Shown: positions 14,527-27,132 of the stretch, in pieces
How the letters are laid out: each line of letters opens with the position of its first letter
How positions within the stretch are numbered: position 1 is the first letter of the stretch
Source of the DNA: Ichthyophthirius multifiliis
Taxonomy: Eukaryota; Ciliophora; Oligohymenophorea; Hymenostomatida
Assembly: GCF_000220395.1 (NCBI RefSeq)
Contig: NW_004086057.1
Location: forward strand, 1-64,000
Reading direction: 5' to 3'
DNA length: 64,000 bases
Program-made: the position numbers and the translations under genes
The notes under the pieces: generated by a model
The model's database searches: none
What the model was told of the DNA's origin: nothing
Seen by the model: only the letters and a program-made list of their open reading frames with translations

Positions 14527-15355
14527 AATTCATTTAAATAAATTTAAAAAATCAAAATTAGATCTTTTATATTGTTTTTATTATATTAAAGACTGTTAAA
14601 TACATCTTTTATAAAACTATAAAATATAAAGCTATTTTATAATAAAAATGATCATTATACTAAGCTGTTATTATTAATTATTATTTTACCAATTAAAGTT
14701 AATATTATTCATTTTACTTAAGTGGATTGATTATTATTATTAAATTTTAATTTTTTGTTATTATTTTTTGCTTTTGCATTTGTTATTATTTATTTTGTTT
14801 TATTTTATTATTTTATCTAAATTTGTGTTATATTTAAATAGTTATTTTTATTATTATTTTTTGTATTTAATTTTTTTTTTTTTAACTTCTATTATTAGTT
14901 ATTATTATATTATTAATTATTAATTATTATTCTTATTAAGTTTTATTAATATATTTTGATTTTTTCTTATTAATAGTTATCTATAAAATTGTGTTTGTTA
15001 TTATTATTAGATTTATTATTATTCCCCATATAAATACAAATAATATTCATTTTCAATAAAGAAAGATACATATATTATTATGTATTTATTATATATATAT
15101 ATATATATTATATGGCGACACACAAATGAAACTTGAGGTTTTTTAGACAATACATATATATAATATATTAAAAATATTATTTATTTTTAATAATATTAAA
15201 AATAGCAAATTTTTACTTTTCTCAATATTATTATTTTTTATCATTTTTTCATACACTTATTTAATTTTAACCTTTTAAATATTATTTACATATTTCATTT
15301 ATTAATCATAAATATATCTTGAAATAAATTATTTGTATTTTATATTTAATAATTA
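14527..15355. other. Convergent intergenic region, N/Q-rich frame noted
   Basis: Lies between the BEACH gene (+) and the zinc-finger gene (-), both of which end here. It is rich in TTATTATTA. A minus-strand frame from ATG 15050 to TGA 14709 (113 codons) encodes almost only Asn, Gln, Lys and Ile; this is what the local trinucleotide bias gives by chance, so no gene is called. A short AT dinucleotide run is at ~15090-15110. Confidence 0.5.
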
Positions 15356-16270
15356 TCAAAAAGTTAATTTATAAATAAATTATCGTATTTCTATAAATTA
15401 TATATATAAAAAAAAATTAATACTTTTTTTTTTTAATATAAAAAAAAAATTAAGAATTATTACTTTTTCTGTATTTTCTCCCATAATATTATAATATTCA
15501 TTTTTATTTTTATCTAAATCATCGCCAATAAATTAATTTGAATAATTTAGGTTATACTTTTCATGCGCAACTTAAGAATAAGAGAAATATTCGCAATTTA
15601 TTTTTTATTAAGAATCCTAAAGTTAACTATTAATCAATTAATTAATATTAATTTCTTTATTTTTATTAATAAAGCAATTTTCATCATAATCATTTTCTTC
15701 GATTTAATTATACCCACTATAACTTAGATCTTTATAAGTAGAAATTTAAAAGTTAGATTCCTAAGTAAATTAATAAATTAAAGAGAAATTATCTTCATCA
15801 GATTTATAACTTTAAATTTTTTAAGAATTAATATGATTAATATTAATATGTCTTATTAATTATCCTTTTTTTAAAAATCCTTTTCCACATTCTTAACATT
15901 TGTTAGGCTTATTTAAATTATGAGCAAACGTTAAATGCTTATTTAGGCAACTTATACCTTTAAATTTTAAAAAACAAAAGTTACATTCAAATTATAATTC
16001 AATTGGATGTAGAGCTTTCTAATGTCTCATTAAATGATGCTTACAGGAAAATTACATTACACATTAATCACATTTGAAAGGTTTAGGATCACTTGAATGA
16101 GAAACCATATGTCTTTTTAAATGTGAGCTTCTTTTGAAACCTTTAGAACATATTATACATGTAAAGCTTGCAGTAGGTTAATGAGACTCTTTTACATGTC
16201 TATTTAATTTATTTTTTTTAGAGAATACTTTATTACAAGTTTAACATTATTGAACAATGTTTTATTTCAT
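15356..16270 (-). CDS. C2H2 zinc-finger protein
   Basis: Minus-strand frame from ATG at 16270. Five consecutive C2H2 fingers occupy roughly the first 150 residues: CQTCNKVFSKKNKLNRH, CIICSKGFKRSSHLKRH, CDQCVMQFSCKHHLMRH, CNFCFLKFKGISCLNKH and CQECGKGFLKKGQLIRH, each with C-x2-C and H-x3/4-H spacing, joined by short linkers. Such fingers bind DNA or RNA; the tandem layout and early start recall TFIIIA but also many transcription factors, so no name is given. The rest is Ser/Gln/Asn/Asp-rich and probably disordered. The frame runs to TGA at 15356 (304 residues), but a GT...AG segment at about 15420-15465, with a poly-T/poly-A core, may be an intron that moves the true end slightly. It is convergent with the BEACH gene and 1.8 kb away from the divergent Bdp1 gene. 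Confidence 0.88.
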
Positions 16271-18076
16271 TTTTTAATTTATTTTATTTTTTTATTTAAT
16301 ATTTTAAATTATATAATAAATCAACAACAATGAAAAAAAAAGTTTTGTATTTTTTTTTTTTTCTAACTTTGTTTTATTATTAAAACACGTTTTGGTTTTT
16401 TTTAAAAAAAGAAATTCTAGATTCATTTAGTATTAGTATTAGGAATTAAATGAAGTCCCTCACCAATAAAAGTAAAAAATCAATTTAAAAAATATATATT
16501 ATTTTTAAATGTTATATAAATTATTAAGCTTAACTTTTTTTTTTTATAATATATATTCATTCATTTTTAAAAAAATTAATATAATAAATGTAATTTCAAA
16601 AATCAAATTATTATTAATAATAGATATTTAATATAATAGATGTAAATTAAGGTTTACAAATTAAATATTCTAAAATCATAATAAAATAATAATAATAATA
16701 AATTACATATATATTTATTATAAATGGATATTTTTAAATAAAAATCTGTAAAATATGTGATATAAATAAAAAAATAAATAAAAAAAATAAAAAATATTAT
16801 TTTTAAAAATTATTAAAAATAGTGTCAACTATTTAATTAATACTTTTATTTATTTATTTATATTTATAAATACGCATTTTTATAAAAGTAGCGCATTATT
16901 CAAATTTAAAAAAAGAAAAAAATTAATAATATATTTATTTATATGATTTTTTATTTTTCTAAATTTATATAATTAAATATAATAATATAAATTATTTTAT
17001 ATATAATATTTAATTATTTTTTAAAAAATACTAAATTAATATTTATTATGTTATATTTTATTTAAAATAAATTATATGTATATTAATATTTTTTATTGTA
17101 ACTTTACAAATATCAAAATATTTTATTTTATTTTTGTCATCAAAAAAATATCATAATATTTTTTTCTTTTATTTAATTATAATTAATTAACAATGATACA
17201 AAAAAAATAAAAAATATAAGATTTAATTGCAAAATCACCAAAAATATTATAAATATTTTAAAAGATTCGAATAATTTAAAATATCAATATTTTTTTTTTT
17301 AGTTATAATTTTTATATTATAAATTAATGTATATGTTCTTATAATTTTATCTAAATAATTTATTGATTATTATTTACTTATCTTTATATGTTTAAATTAA
17401 AAAGATTTTATATCTAAAAATTTTATTTATATATTTAGAAATTGCTATATAATTTTTTTTCAGAGGAAGATTTTAAATTATATTATTCAAACAATAATAA
17501 ATTATTTTTTTAAGAAAAATATAAATAAATAAAATAAATATCTATGAAATGATATAAAAATATAATATTTAATTAAAAATTATTTTTATATATAAATATT
17601 TTTCTTTAATTAAAATTATCTTTTAATTTTTTTATTTTTTTTAATATTGTAAAAAATACTTATTTTAAATTTATTTTTATATATTATTAATAAAATCTTT
17701 ATTGACTTAAAAAATTAATTTTGGTAAAATATAATTTATTTGAAATTTACATTTAAAATTTTAATATTTTTTTGTTTTGTTCAATTTAGACATAAAATTA
17801 CAAAAAGATAATAATAATAAAAAAATCAAAAATATAAAATTATCTTAAAACAAAAATAAAAATAATCAAAGATAATTTTTTTTTTTTTTTGAAAAATAGT
17901 ATAACAAAGAAAGCATAAATAAACAAAAAAATTTCAAAAAAAAATATTTAAAATAATAATTAACCAACAAATATAACTAAGATTTAAACAAATTTTATTT
18001 AAACCCAACTAAACAAATTAAATAAAAACATAAAAAATCAATAAACTTAGTTAATTTAATATAAAACAAAAAATAA
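16271..18076. other. Divergent intergenic region (1.8 kb)
   Basis: Upstream of both the zinc-finger gene (-) and Bdp1 (+). It is nearly all A/T with long T- and A-tracts. The only patch with noticeably more G/C is near 16380-16480. No protein, RNA gene or repeat family was recognised; the two promoters must lie here. Confidence 0.6.
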
Positions 18077-18896
18077 ATGAAAAAATAAAAAGAATGCAAA
18101 AAACAAAATAAATTTGATAAAAAATAACTAGCTAAAAACCCAAAAATATATTAAGAAAATTCCAATTTTAGTTCAAACGAAAGTTAATTTGATCTAAGCA
18201 AAAGTGAATCTACTTAAATTAGCAACTAAACATTGTATTAAACTAATAATGAACTAGAATAATAAAGTAATTTTGATTCAAAAACACAAATAAGTACAAA
18301 TGAAGATACAAATGAATAATTAAAAGAATATTGTGATTAAATAAAATAAGAAAAGACTTAAAAAATAAAAAAAAATAGATATTTTAAAAAATAAACACAT
18401 ACAAAAAAATGGACTTAGGAAGAAAGTCTTAAATTTTTTAAAGGTTTGGAATTATTTGGAACTGATTTTTCTTTAATTTAGAATATTTTTGATAATAGAA
18501 CTCGGAATATGTGCAAAGTATATTTTTTGTTTAAAACAAAAAAAATATATAATATTTTAATAAGAACAAATTCAGAAAAGAAGAAAAGGTTAATCCGATT
18601 GAAATCGAAATTAGACTAGAAAGGAATAGAAACTAAAGAATGTAAAAAGTGATTAAAAAACTTAAATTAATAAAAGAAAAGTTAAATATAAATACAAATT
18701 CTAATTATAATAAGAATATTTAAATTCTTTAAAATGAAAAGAGATTAAGGCTAGAAAGTTTTTCTTATATAGATACTTAAGATATAGTATTTTTTTTATT
18801 TATATATATAAAATAATTAATTAATATATTTTTTTTTTTTTTTAGATTGTATTAGAAATTATTGAAAGTAAATTTGGTGAATAAAGTATAATTTGA
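18077..18896 (+). CDS. BDP1: TFIIIB subunit Bdp1 (B double-prime)
   Basis: Three exons (18077-18517, 18565-18786, 18846-18896) give a 237-residue protein ending at TGA 18894-18896. Bdp1, TBP and Brf1 form TFIIIB, which recruits RNA polymerase III to tRNA and 5S genes. The extended SANT/Myb domain at residues ~110-185 is unmistakable: KWTQEESLKFFKGLELFGTD, then SLIQNIFDNRTRNMCK, and after the first intron NKFRKEEKVNPIEIEIRLER, matching the Bdp1 signature 'W...DT..FY.aL..fGTDF..I...Fp.RtR.qvK.KfkkEEk.nP..i'. The two introns (47 and 59 nt) sit inside and after the SANT region, and splicing is required to join the halves in frame. Yeast and human Bdp1 are much longer, so this is a compact form with a Ser/Gln-rich N-terminus and little beyond the SANT domain. 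Confidence 0.93.
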
Positions 18897-19224
18897 AAAT
18901 ATTTTGATTTTTAATAAAAAAAAAAAAAAATTTTTTTTTTTTTTTCGATTCTACAAAAAAAAATGGCTTTTTTTAAGAAAAAAATAACATTTAATAATAA
19001 TTAAAAAAAAAAAAAAAATACGTATTTATCTTTGTGTAATTATAAATATTTTTACTATTTTCTATTTAAATTTATAAGATAAAAATAATAATAAAAAGAT
19101 AAACAAACAAATGTTATGTTTTTTTGAAACAATATATATATATATATATTTTAATTTTAATTTTTTTTTTTTTTTTCAATTATTTTGATTTAAAAATAAA
19201 TTTTTATAATCAATTAATTTTAAA
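18897..19224. other. Convergent spacer
   Basis: Between the 3' ends of Bdp1 and the GBP gene. It contains several A- and T-runs of 10-17 nt and a short (TA)n at ~19133-19150. Nothing else was recognised. Confidence 0.6.
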
Positions 19225-21518
19225 TCAATTTTTAGTCTGGTCTTTAACTTATCCTATAGGAGATTAATTCTCGTTATTAATATTTGTTGTACTACAACCT
19301 TTTTCTTATAAGACTTCCGTGAAAGATTTGAATCCTTTTTAATTATTATTTTAACTATATGTTGCATTCATATTATTAGAAGTATTAAGAATTATATTTT
19401 CAAGAATTCCACTATTTAAAATGGGCTATCCATATTATTCATTGTTGTTATTATCTTCACCAGTATCAATACTATTGTTTCCATAACTAAAATCATTTGT
19501 ATTTGACCTTTCTTTGCTTTTTCCGACACTTCTCATAGGACTTTTAGTTTCAGTATAAACATTTCTATTAATATTAATAAAGCTGGTTGCATTTTAGTTT
19601 GTATTATTTCTATTTACAAAAATATATTATATATTTATTTTTATTTAAAAATTAATTTTAAACCTTTTTTATTATCTAGTTTCGTTTTTAAGCCTTTCAT
19701 TTTCTCTTAAAAGAATTTCTTTCTTTTTTTCAATAATATTAAGGGCTTCTTAAATTTCATTTTTTTAATTTATTAGATAATCTTTTTCTTGATTCCATTT
19801 AGCCCTTTCTTTTTCTTATTCAAAAATTAATTAATTTCTTTTTTTTTCAGCCTCTCGATACTAAAAAAAGAGATAAAATTAAATAAAATAAAATAAAAAA
19901 TACCTTTTCATCCAACAAATTATTTTTATTTTTGAAATTTTCTTTTTCAGAATCAATTTTTTTTTAGAAATCTTATTTTTCACTTTCCCTTTCAGCCCTC
20001 AAAACTTCAATAGTAAGTATATATTTTTTTTCATTTTCAATTAATTCATTTAACCTTTTTTCCGCATATACTGCAGCCGAATTTTTCTATCTTTACTCAA
20101 TCAAACCCTAATCGACACTGTTTTTTAGTTCACTTTCTAATTTTGTAATTTTAAGATTAGCAGTTTATATTTTTTAATTGAAGTTTTCATTTAATTCTTA
20201 AATACTATTTTAATATTTACTTTCGATTTATGCAATCATATCAGAAGCACTTTATTCTCTTTCAGCTTTTTCATGTTGTCTTTATTTTTATAAATGACAT
20301 AAAGTTTATTCAAATTTCTTTTAAGCTTCAATTAAGTCTAGTTTAGACTATTCTTTTTATTATTATAAATAATTAAATTTGCCATCCCAAAGTACTTTTT
20401 CTCTTTCGAAATTTGTATGAAGTTCATGTTTTTCGTTGTCTAAGGCTTAATTGATGGCTTTAAGTTTTTCTATTTCTATTAGAAGTGTTTTTTTCTCGTT
20501 TTATAGAAGTTCTTTTATTTTATTTAATTAATCCTTCAAGTGTTCATTTTCGAAGATGAATTTTTCTTCGGCCGATTTTATTTTTATTTCTAAAGTTTAA
20601 ATTTTTTCAATTGATATGGCATTTTCTTTTTCTAATTCAGTAATTTGTTTTTGGGCTTATTATTCATTTTCCTTTGAATTTTTTTTCAATGTAATTATTT
20701 TATTTTCTATTATGCTCTTTTCTTCCTATAATTAATGTATTTTTTCGGCTGTTTCTTGTTACAAAGCCACTTTGAAAGCGTTTATTTTTTCATCAAATTT
20801 TAATTAACTTTATTCCAATTATTATTCTAATTCTTATACTTTTTTTTAGAAAAAGTCGTTCTTTTAACCTGATAAAGCAATATTTTTTTCAAAGTTTATT
20901 TTATTTTATAAAAACTCGTCGGAAACTTCCTAATATTTTTTTCTTAATTCTTCATTTTTCTCCTCTAAAAGGCTTTTTTCTTATGAATATTCTTATTTTA
21001 AAACATTAAATTCCTTCTTTTTATTTTCATAATTATTTTCCATATTTTCGTATTTCTAAGTTATACTCAATAATTGATTTTATATTTATTAGAATTACTT
21101 TTATATATTTTCATATTTAATCTCTAAGTCTTTTCTTTCAGTATTAAAAGTATTTAATTATTATTCTAATTATTATTAGTATTATATTTAGGTTGTTTTT
21201 AATTGTTATTTTGTCTCTTAGAGTTAAATTTCTAGATTTTCTATTGTTTTTTAGTTAAGTTCCATTTCATGATCATATTATCCTTATAAATTTATTAATT
21301 CTTTTTCTAATTCTCTTATATCTTCCTATATTTTTTATTTTTTAATATTAAAATAAATATATATTTTGTTAAAAATAAAATTAATTACTCTTTAATTTTC
21401 TATTTCTTCTTCATATTATTATTATTCATCTCTAAGTTTTTATTCATATTCTTCAATAAGAGTATTATAATTTTTTTCTCTTTTTTCTCTATAAAAATAT
21501 AAATAAATATATAAATAA

Positions 21519-21562
<44 letters not shown>

Positions 21563-24500
21563 TTTTAATATTTATTACTTTTCCTCAAGAATTCTTTTTT
21601 CTAATGTTTCTCTTTCTACTTCGAACATATTTTTTAAATGTTAAAGAATTTCTTCAGATTTGGCTTAGTTTTCCTTTAATTCAATTTAGCTTTTATCTTT
21701 AATAGTTTCTATATTATCTTCCAAAACTCTAATTTTATCTAATAATTTTTTTTCACTTTCTTTTTCATTAAACTTAAGTATATCTTCCAATTCAGAATTT
21801 CTTTTTTCTTTTTCATCTAGAATACTTCCTAATTGACTTATTTCTTCATTTAAACTAAAAATTTATTACTCGAAATCATGATTCATTTATTTATATTTAA
21901 TTTCTAAATCTCCGAATTCTTTATTTAAATTTTCAATTTAACTCTAAAGATTCTTTTTTTAATAATTAAATTCATTTTCTAAAGCTTTTATTTATTTAGA
22001 ATGCTGTTCTTTTAAATTCAAATATTATGAATTTTATACATTACAAGAATTATCCATTTATCCCATTTCGAGTGCATTTAAAGTTGCTTCATGGGATTTT
22101 TTCATTTCTGTCATTTGGTTCTTTATTTCTTCAATTTCTGCTTTTAAAAATTCTTTCTATTGTTCCAATAAGGCTTCTTTTTATTTAAAAGCGGATAAAT
22201 CTTATTTTAATTTGACCTAGATTTTGTTTAATTCTTCATTTAATTATATATTTTATTCTTTTAAATTTTAAACTTCATCTTCATATTATTATTTTAAATC
22301 GCCTATGTTTCTAAGTCCAGAATTAGAAAGTTCAGAAATTTATTTTTTCAATAAATGAACTTCGTTTTGTAAATCTTCGTTTGTTTTTTTTAAATAACTC
22401 TCCTTTGAATTTAGATTTTCTTATATATCAGAATATTATTATTATAAGTAGTTATTTTTTTCACTTAATTCGTTATTTTATTCTTTTAAAAGATTAATTT
22501 TGTTTGTAAATTCTTTCATTGTTTTTTCCTATTTTTGATTATTTTCTTTCATTTTTTATTCATATTCATTAATTTTCGACTACATATTATTTTCAGTTTG
22601 ATTTTCTTTATGAACTTGATCCTAACACATTTATTCGAAATGTTAAGCTTTATGTTCCAAAAGAGCCTTTTCCTTCAAAAACTAACTTTCTTTTAAAAGA
22701 AGTTCTCTTTCCGTCTTTTTTTGAGTTTCTTCAGTTTATTTAAGTGTATTTTTCAATTTGTTTATTTATTAAAGAAGTTCTTGTTTACTTAATTCCATTT
22801 ATTCTTTGTATTCTTTTTCTATTTAATCTTTCTATTCTTCGATTTATTTCAAAGATTTCTCGTTGAATTGTTTTTAGATTAATATTTGTTCCTTTTCTTT
22901 ATTTATTTTTTCCATTTCTTTCTAAAATCCTTCTCTTTCTTCGGTTATTTAACTTTTTAATTATTAAATTTCAATTTCATTTTTCTTTGAATTTTCACTA
23001 CAAAAATTCTATTTATTGTTATTTTTTTAGCAAAAAAAATATATATAAAGTTTTACTTTTTCATTATGAATTTAGGTTTAAAGATTTTAAATGAAATAAG
23101 AAGCCCCTTCATTTATCATTTTTTAAAGAAAATCAAGAAAATAAGTATGTCTATTTACTGTATTTGGCCCATGTTCTATCAAAAACTAATAGAAAAATTT
23201 TACATCTTTTTCAAATTCGGGAAAGCTTTCATATTAATTCTACCTTAGTTTTTTTCTATAGGTTAGAATTCTCTCTAAATAAACTAAGAGCATATAGTAA
23301 TGGATTCTTTTTCATTATTATTAATCAAAGCTTATACTCTATATTTAATTTTATTATTTAATTCTTCTATATATTATTATATATTATCTCCTATAGCTTT
23401 ATTTTTTAAATTTTCCATAGCCAAATTTTTCCCTTATTTATGAAAATACTATAAAAAAATAAGAAAAAAATAAAATAAAAACAAAAATAAATTTAATTTA
23501 TACTTTAATTTCATCTGTTGTGGTTGGCATTTTATTAAATAAATTATCTCTTAAAAATTTTTCATAAATTTCAAAAGAATTTAAAGTAGCTTTTTAACAT
23601 TCATCTTTACAAATATAACTCCATGCATTTTCTATATTAGGAACTGCTCCATTATTAATTGCTTGGACATAATTTTCGCATAAACTAGTTAACATTTCTC
23701 CATTTAAAAGTTTTCCATTTAACATTTTCGGTTTCATTTTTTGTAATACTTTCTTTCTGAATTAAATTACTTATTCGAAAAATTCAGGCCTTAATTAATC
23801 TAAGCTCATTTTATCCAATTTTTATAAATTAGATTCACTTAATAGGGGTCTTACTAATGTTATACATTCCCTATTTTAAAAAAAAGTACATAAAAGTCTT
23901 CTTGTTCTATTTTTAGTTTCTATATCATCTGAAAATCCTTTTTGCTCTTATAAAGCTCTTTCTAAATATTAGCTAGGAGTCATCTAATCCCCATCCTAGT
24001 CTATTAATTATAATGAAAAATCTCTTATTACCCAAAAGAAATTAGGAAAATATTTAGCATAATCTAATATATTGTTTATTTTTTAAAATATTTTATAAAG
24101 TTACCTTCTTAATCTATTTGTTAATTTTCAGTTGATTTAATATGTATGTTTTTTGTTAAATTAGTAACAAACGATAAATTACTTATAGCATTTTCCTATT
24201 TTTATTTTTTTTAATATAATAAATTTATTATAAATATATTTTTTACATCAATAGAACTCATTGAATTATAAATAAATGTAGATGACAATAATATTGCTAA
24301 AGAAAATATTCTTGTATCATGAGTTATATCTTCTTCTGTAGAACCTATTCCTTCAGAGTCCATTACTAAAATATTTATTGATTCTCCATCTGATGTTTAT
24401 CCTTTAATAGGTGATCCCCATACCCAAATTCCCTTTAAAAATTTTATTTTAATTATTATTATATATATATATATATATATATTTTATTTAAGATTTTTTA

Positions 24501-24798
24501 TATTTACTTTTGTACAAGGATTTACTGTTGGTCCTACTCCAAATCCACCACTTTTATTCAATAGTAAACGGTTTAAAAGATACGATTTACCAGTTCTGTA
24601 GGCTCCTGCTACTGAAATTACTCCTATGGGCTTTGGAATTTATTTTATTATTTAAATTGTTTATTCGTTTATGTTATATTCTTTTTTTTATATATAAATA
24701 TTAGTCTAAGATTATTGGATTGAACTTTTTTTAATTTTACTTTTTGTTTAAGAGTTGTATTAGATTAAAGGTATTGCTTCTTCTTTAAATAAAGACAT
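19225..24798 (-). CDS. GBP-family large GTPase with giant coiled-coil tail
   Basis: Minus-strand, multi-exon gene from ATG 24798 to TGA 19225-19227, around 1,700 residues. Exon 1 (24508-24798, 97 codons) carries the P-loop GAYRTGKSYLLNRLLLNKSG at residues ~65-84; after intron 24433-24507 come switch/G3 (ILVMDSEGIGS) and the GBP-specific RD motif (FFWVIRDFSLQL), so the GTPase should be catalytically competent. The helical GBP domain follows to ~23050 (HTYFLDFLQKM). From ~23040 to ~19700 the protein is almost unbroken Lys/Glu/Gln/Leu coiled coil, then a Ser/Asn/Thr-rich tail. Introns are visible near 21310-21380, 21490-21580, 19863-19903 and 19615-19665. Guanylate-binding proteins are dynamin-related GTPases that self-assemble on membranes; ~590 residues is usual for animal GBPs, so the tail is far longer here. 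A 30-nt intron near 23255-23285 is assumed to keep frame. Confidence 0.9.
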
Positions 24799-25810
24799 TT
24801 TTTTGTTTTTTAATTTTTTTTTTATTTTTATTTTTTTTATATAATTATATTTTCTTCTTATCTTTTTAAATTTTAAAAAAAAATTTTTTTTTTGTATTTT
24901 TTTTTTTTTTTGTATTTTAATATAGTTTTTTTTAAAAAAAATATTTTAGCTGATTTTTTTTTAACTTATAATAATCTATATCTATTTTTTTTTATATAAT
25001 TAAATGTATCGTTTGTTGTTTATAAAATAAAAATATTCCGTTAATTTAGAAAAAAAAATAAAAAATATATGTTAATTAATAAAAACAATATTCTTTAGTA
25101 AAGGTGAGTATAGAAAAATAAAAATAAAAATAAATTAAGAAAATAATTACAAAAAATAAAAAGATAGTTATCAAAATTTAAATATATAAAAAAAGAATAA
25201 AAATTAAATTAAAGTTAAAATAATAATTTTGCAAATTTTTTTTTTCATTAATATAATAACATTTTTAAAATAATATTTAAATAAAGTATTATATGATTCA
25301 TATTTAAAGAAAAAATAGAAAACTCTTTTTAATATACAAATTATCTATTTTAATAGAAATAATAATAATAAAAGAAATTGCTTATAAATTTTAATTTTTT
25401 AATTTTTAAAATTAAATATCTTAAATAATTTAATTTAAATTTGTTATTTATTTTTATATTTCTAAAAAAAAAAAAAACACACTTTTTTAGTGTGTCCCAT
25501 TTTTTTTTTTTACAAAAATAATTAATATATTTTGAATCTAATTATATTTCTTTTTCCTTATATTTATTAAAAATAAAATAAACAAACAATAAATTGCGGC
25601 TAAATAATATTAATAAATTTAATAAAAATAACAATAAAAAAATAATATAAAATAAAAAATGGTATACATATAAAAAAATTTATACGTTTATATTAAAATT
25701 TAAAAAAGCAAAAAAGATATTCATTTCCTTAAAATTATAATACCAAAAACCAAAAAAATAAAAAAAGAAAATTCGGAGATGACATTACATAAACACTTAA
25801 TATAGAATAA
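24799..25810. other. Divergent intergenic region with hairpin
   Basis: Promoter side of both the GBP gene (-) and the cyclin gene (+). It is strongly A/T with T-tracts near 24800-24920. A perfect 7-bp hairpin at 25477-25495 followed by T-rich sequence is listed separately. No coding frame was recognised. Confidence 0.6.
25477..25511 (+). other. Hairpin followed by T-tract
   Basis: ACACACT pairs exactly with AGTGTGT around a five-T loop (25477-25495), followed by CCCA and a long T-run. It is preceded by a long A-run. In AT-rich ciliate DNA this GC-containing stem stands out. It could be the 3' end of a small Pol III transcript or merely an inverted repeat; no promoter boxes were identified. 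Confidence 0.35.
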
Positions 25811-26959
25811 ATGTAAAACTTTAAATAAAAGGTTTAATCTATTGAGGTTAATATTTTAATTTTTTTTAAATATAAACAATATTTATTAAATTCAGAAGTC
25901 AAAAAATTCAAATAAAGAAGTTCTTGCTTCCATAAAATAATAAAATATTATTTCTAATTAATAAATAAGTATATAACTATAGAATTAAAATTAGTTCATA
26001 TTAACTAAATGCTTATATGACAAGTTGAGTATTTTTGATGTTTAAAAAATAAATGATTAATTCCAATGCTCACATTATTCAGAAAGAATATATAATTTTT
26101 TGAAAGATTAATAAGTAAAGAAACATATAAAATATATATTTTAAAAAATATTATAAGAATAATTTCATTTAACAGAATTTAGTTTTATAAGAAAAAAGAT
26201 GCTTACAATATACTAAAATAGGAATAAAATAATAAACAACTTACTAAATGTATGTAAAAAAGTTTAATTGAAGGAATAAACATATTTTTTAACTGTACAT
26301 ATATTCGATTTTTTCATATATTTTTGCTTTAATGATGATTAAGTTAATTATTAAAAAGCTGTAGTAGCATGCTTGAATATAGGTATTAAATTTGAATAAA
26401 TTTTTGATTTCTAAATTGTTGATTTATTGAAGTTCTTTTAATATGAATTTTAAATTTAGGAAATAATTTAAATTGAAATTGATATTTGTTAAACCCTTTA
26501 GTTCAATTTTTCTTTTCCAACTTCTCTTATGTTTTTTTCTAGATATATTTAAATTTTGGATTTTGATAAATATTAAGAATGTTAGGTTTTATTTTATTTT
26601 AATTATTTTATTTTCTTAAAAAAAATAAAAAATAAAATAAAAAAATTAATTAGGGTTTATTTATTTTAAATATTATGCATTTTGATTACTCTTGGAGTTC
26701 AATTTTTATTTAGCCAAGTTTGTTAGCTTGCTGTAGTTGTTTTATTGCCTCCAATATGGATAACAAAATGTGGAATAGTTAAGTTGGAAAAGTTAAATAT
26801 ATGGATATATTACATAAATATGAAGAAATGGAAGAATTAATATAATAAGTTAGTTGCTTTCATAAAAATATTGTTCTTAAGTAAGATTTCGCTTACGACT
26901 AAATTAAGCTAAAATTTTGTGAATATATTTATTTTGATTTTTCTTAATTACTTAAATGA
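25811..26959 (+). CDS. Cyclin (A/B-like)
   Basis: Three exons (25811-25846, 25896-26585, 26654-26959) encode 343 residues, ending at TGA 26957-26959. Cyclins bind and activate cyclin-dependent kinases to drive the cell cycle. The cyclin N box lies in exon 2: 'YFLTVHIFDFFI' matches the hydrophobic helix of the fold, 'QKAVVACLNIGIKFEQIFD' is the conserved 'A.acl.ia.K.EE' helix, and 'LQFNFSFPTSLMFFSRYIQ' is the 'L.f.l..PT...Fl.ry' motif. Exon 3 carries the C-terminal cyclin box: HFDYSWSSIFIQPSLLACCS and YMDILHKYEEMEELIQQV. The 12-residue first exon and the 26586-26653 intron are both required for frame. No destruction box was identified, so mitotic versus G1/S type is undecided; A/B-like is the best guess from the N-box pattern. 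Confidence 0.88.
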
Positions 26960-27132
26960 TAATATAATTTTAATTTTTTTTTTAAATTATTAAAATATTT
27001 TTTTTTTCAAAAAGTCTTTATGCTTTGTAATTTTATGTTTTTTTAGCTTTAATATATATATATTTTCATTTATTTTTTAAAAATTAATTTTTTCTTATAT
27101 TATTTTTATTTTTGGAAACAAAATTTAAATAA

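Noticed and set aside
14709-15050. Minus-strand N/K/Q-rich frame of 113 codons
   Set aside because: Composition simply reflects local TTA/AAT repeats; no conserved pattern.
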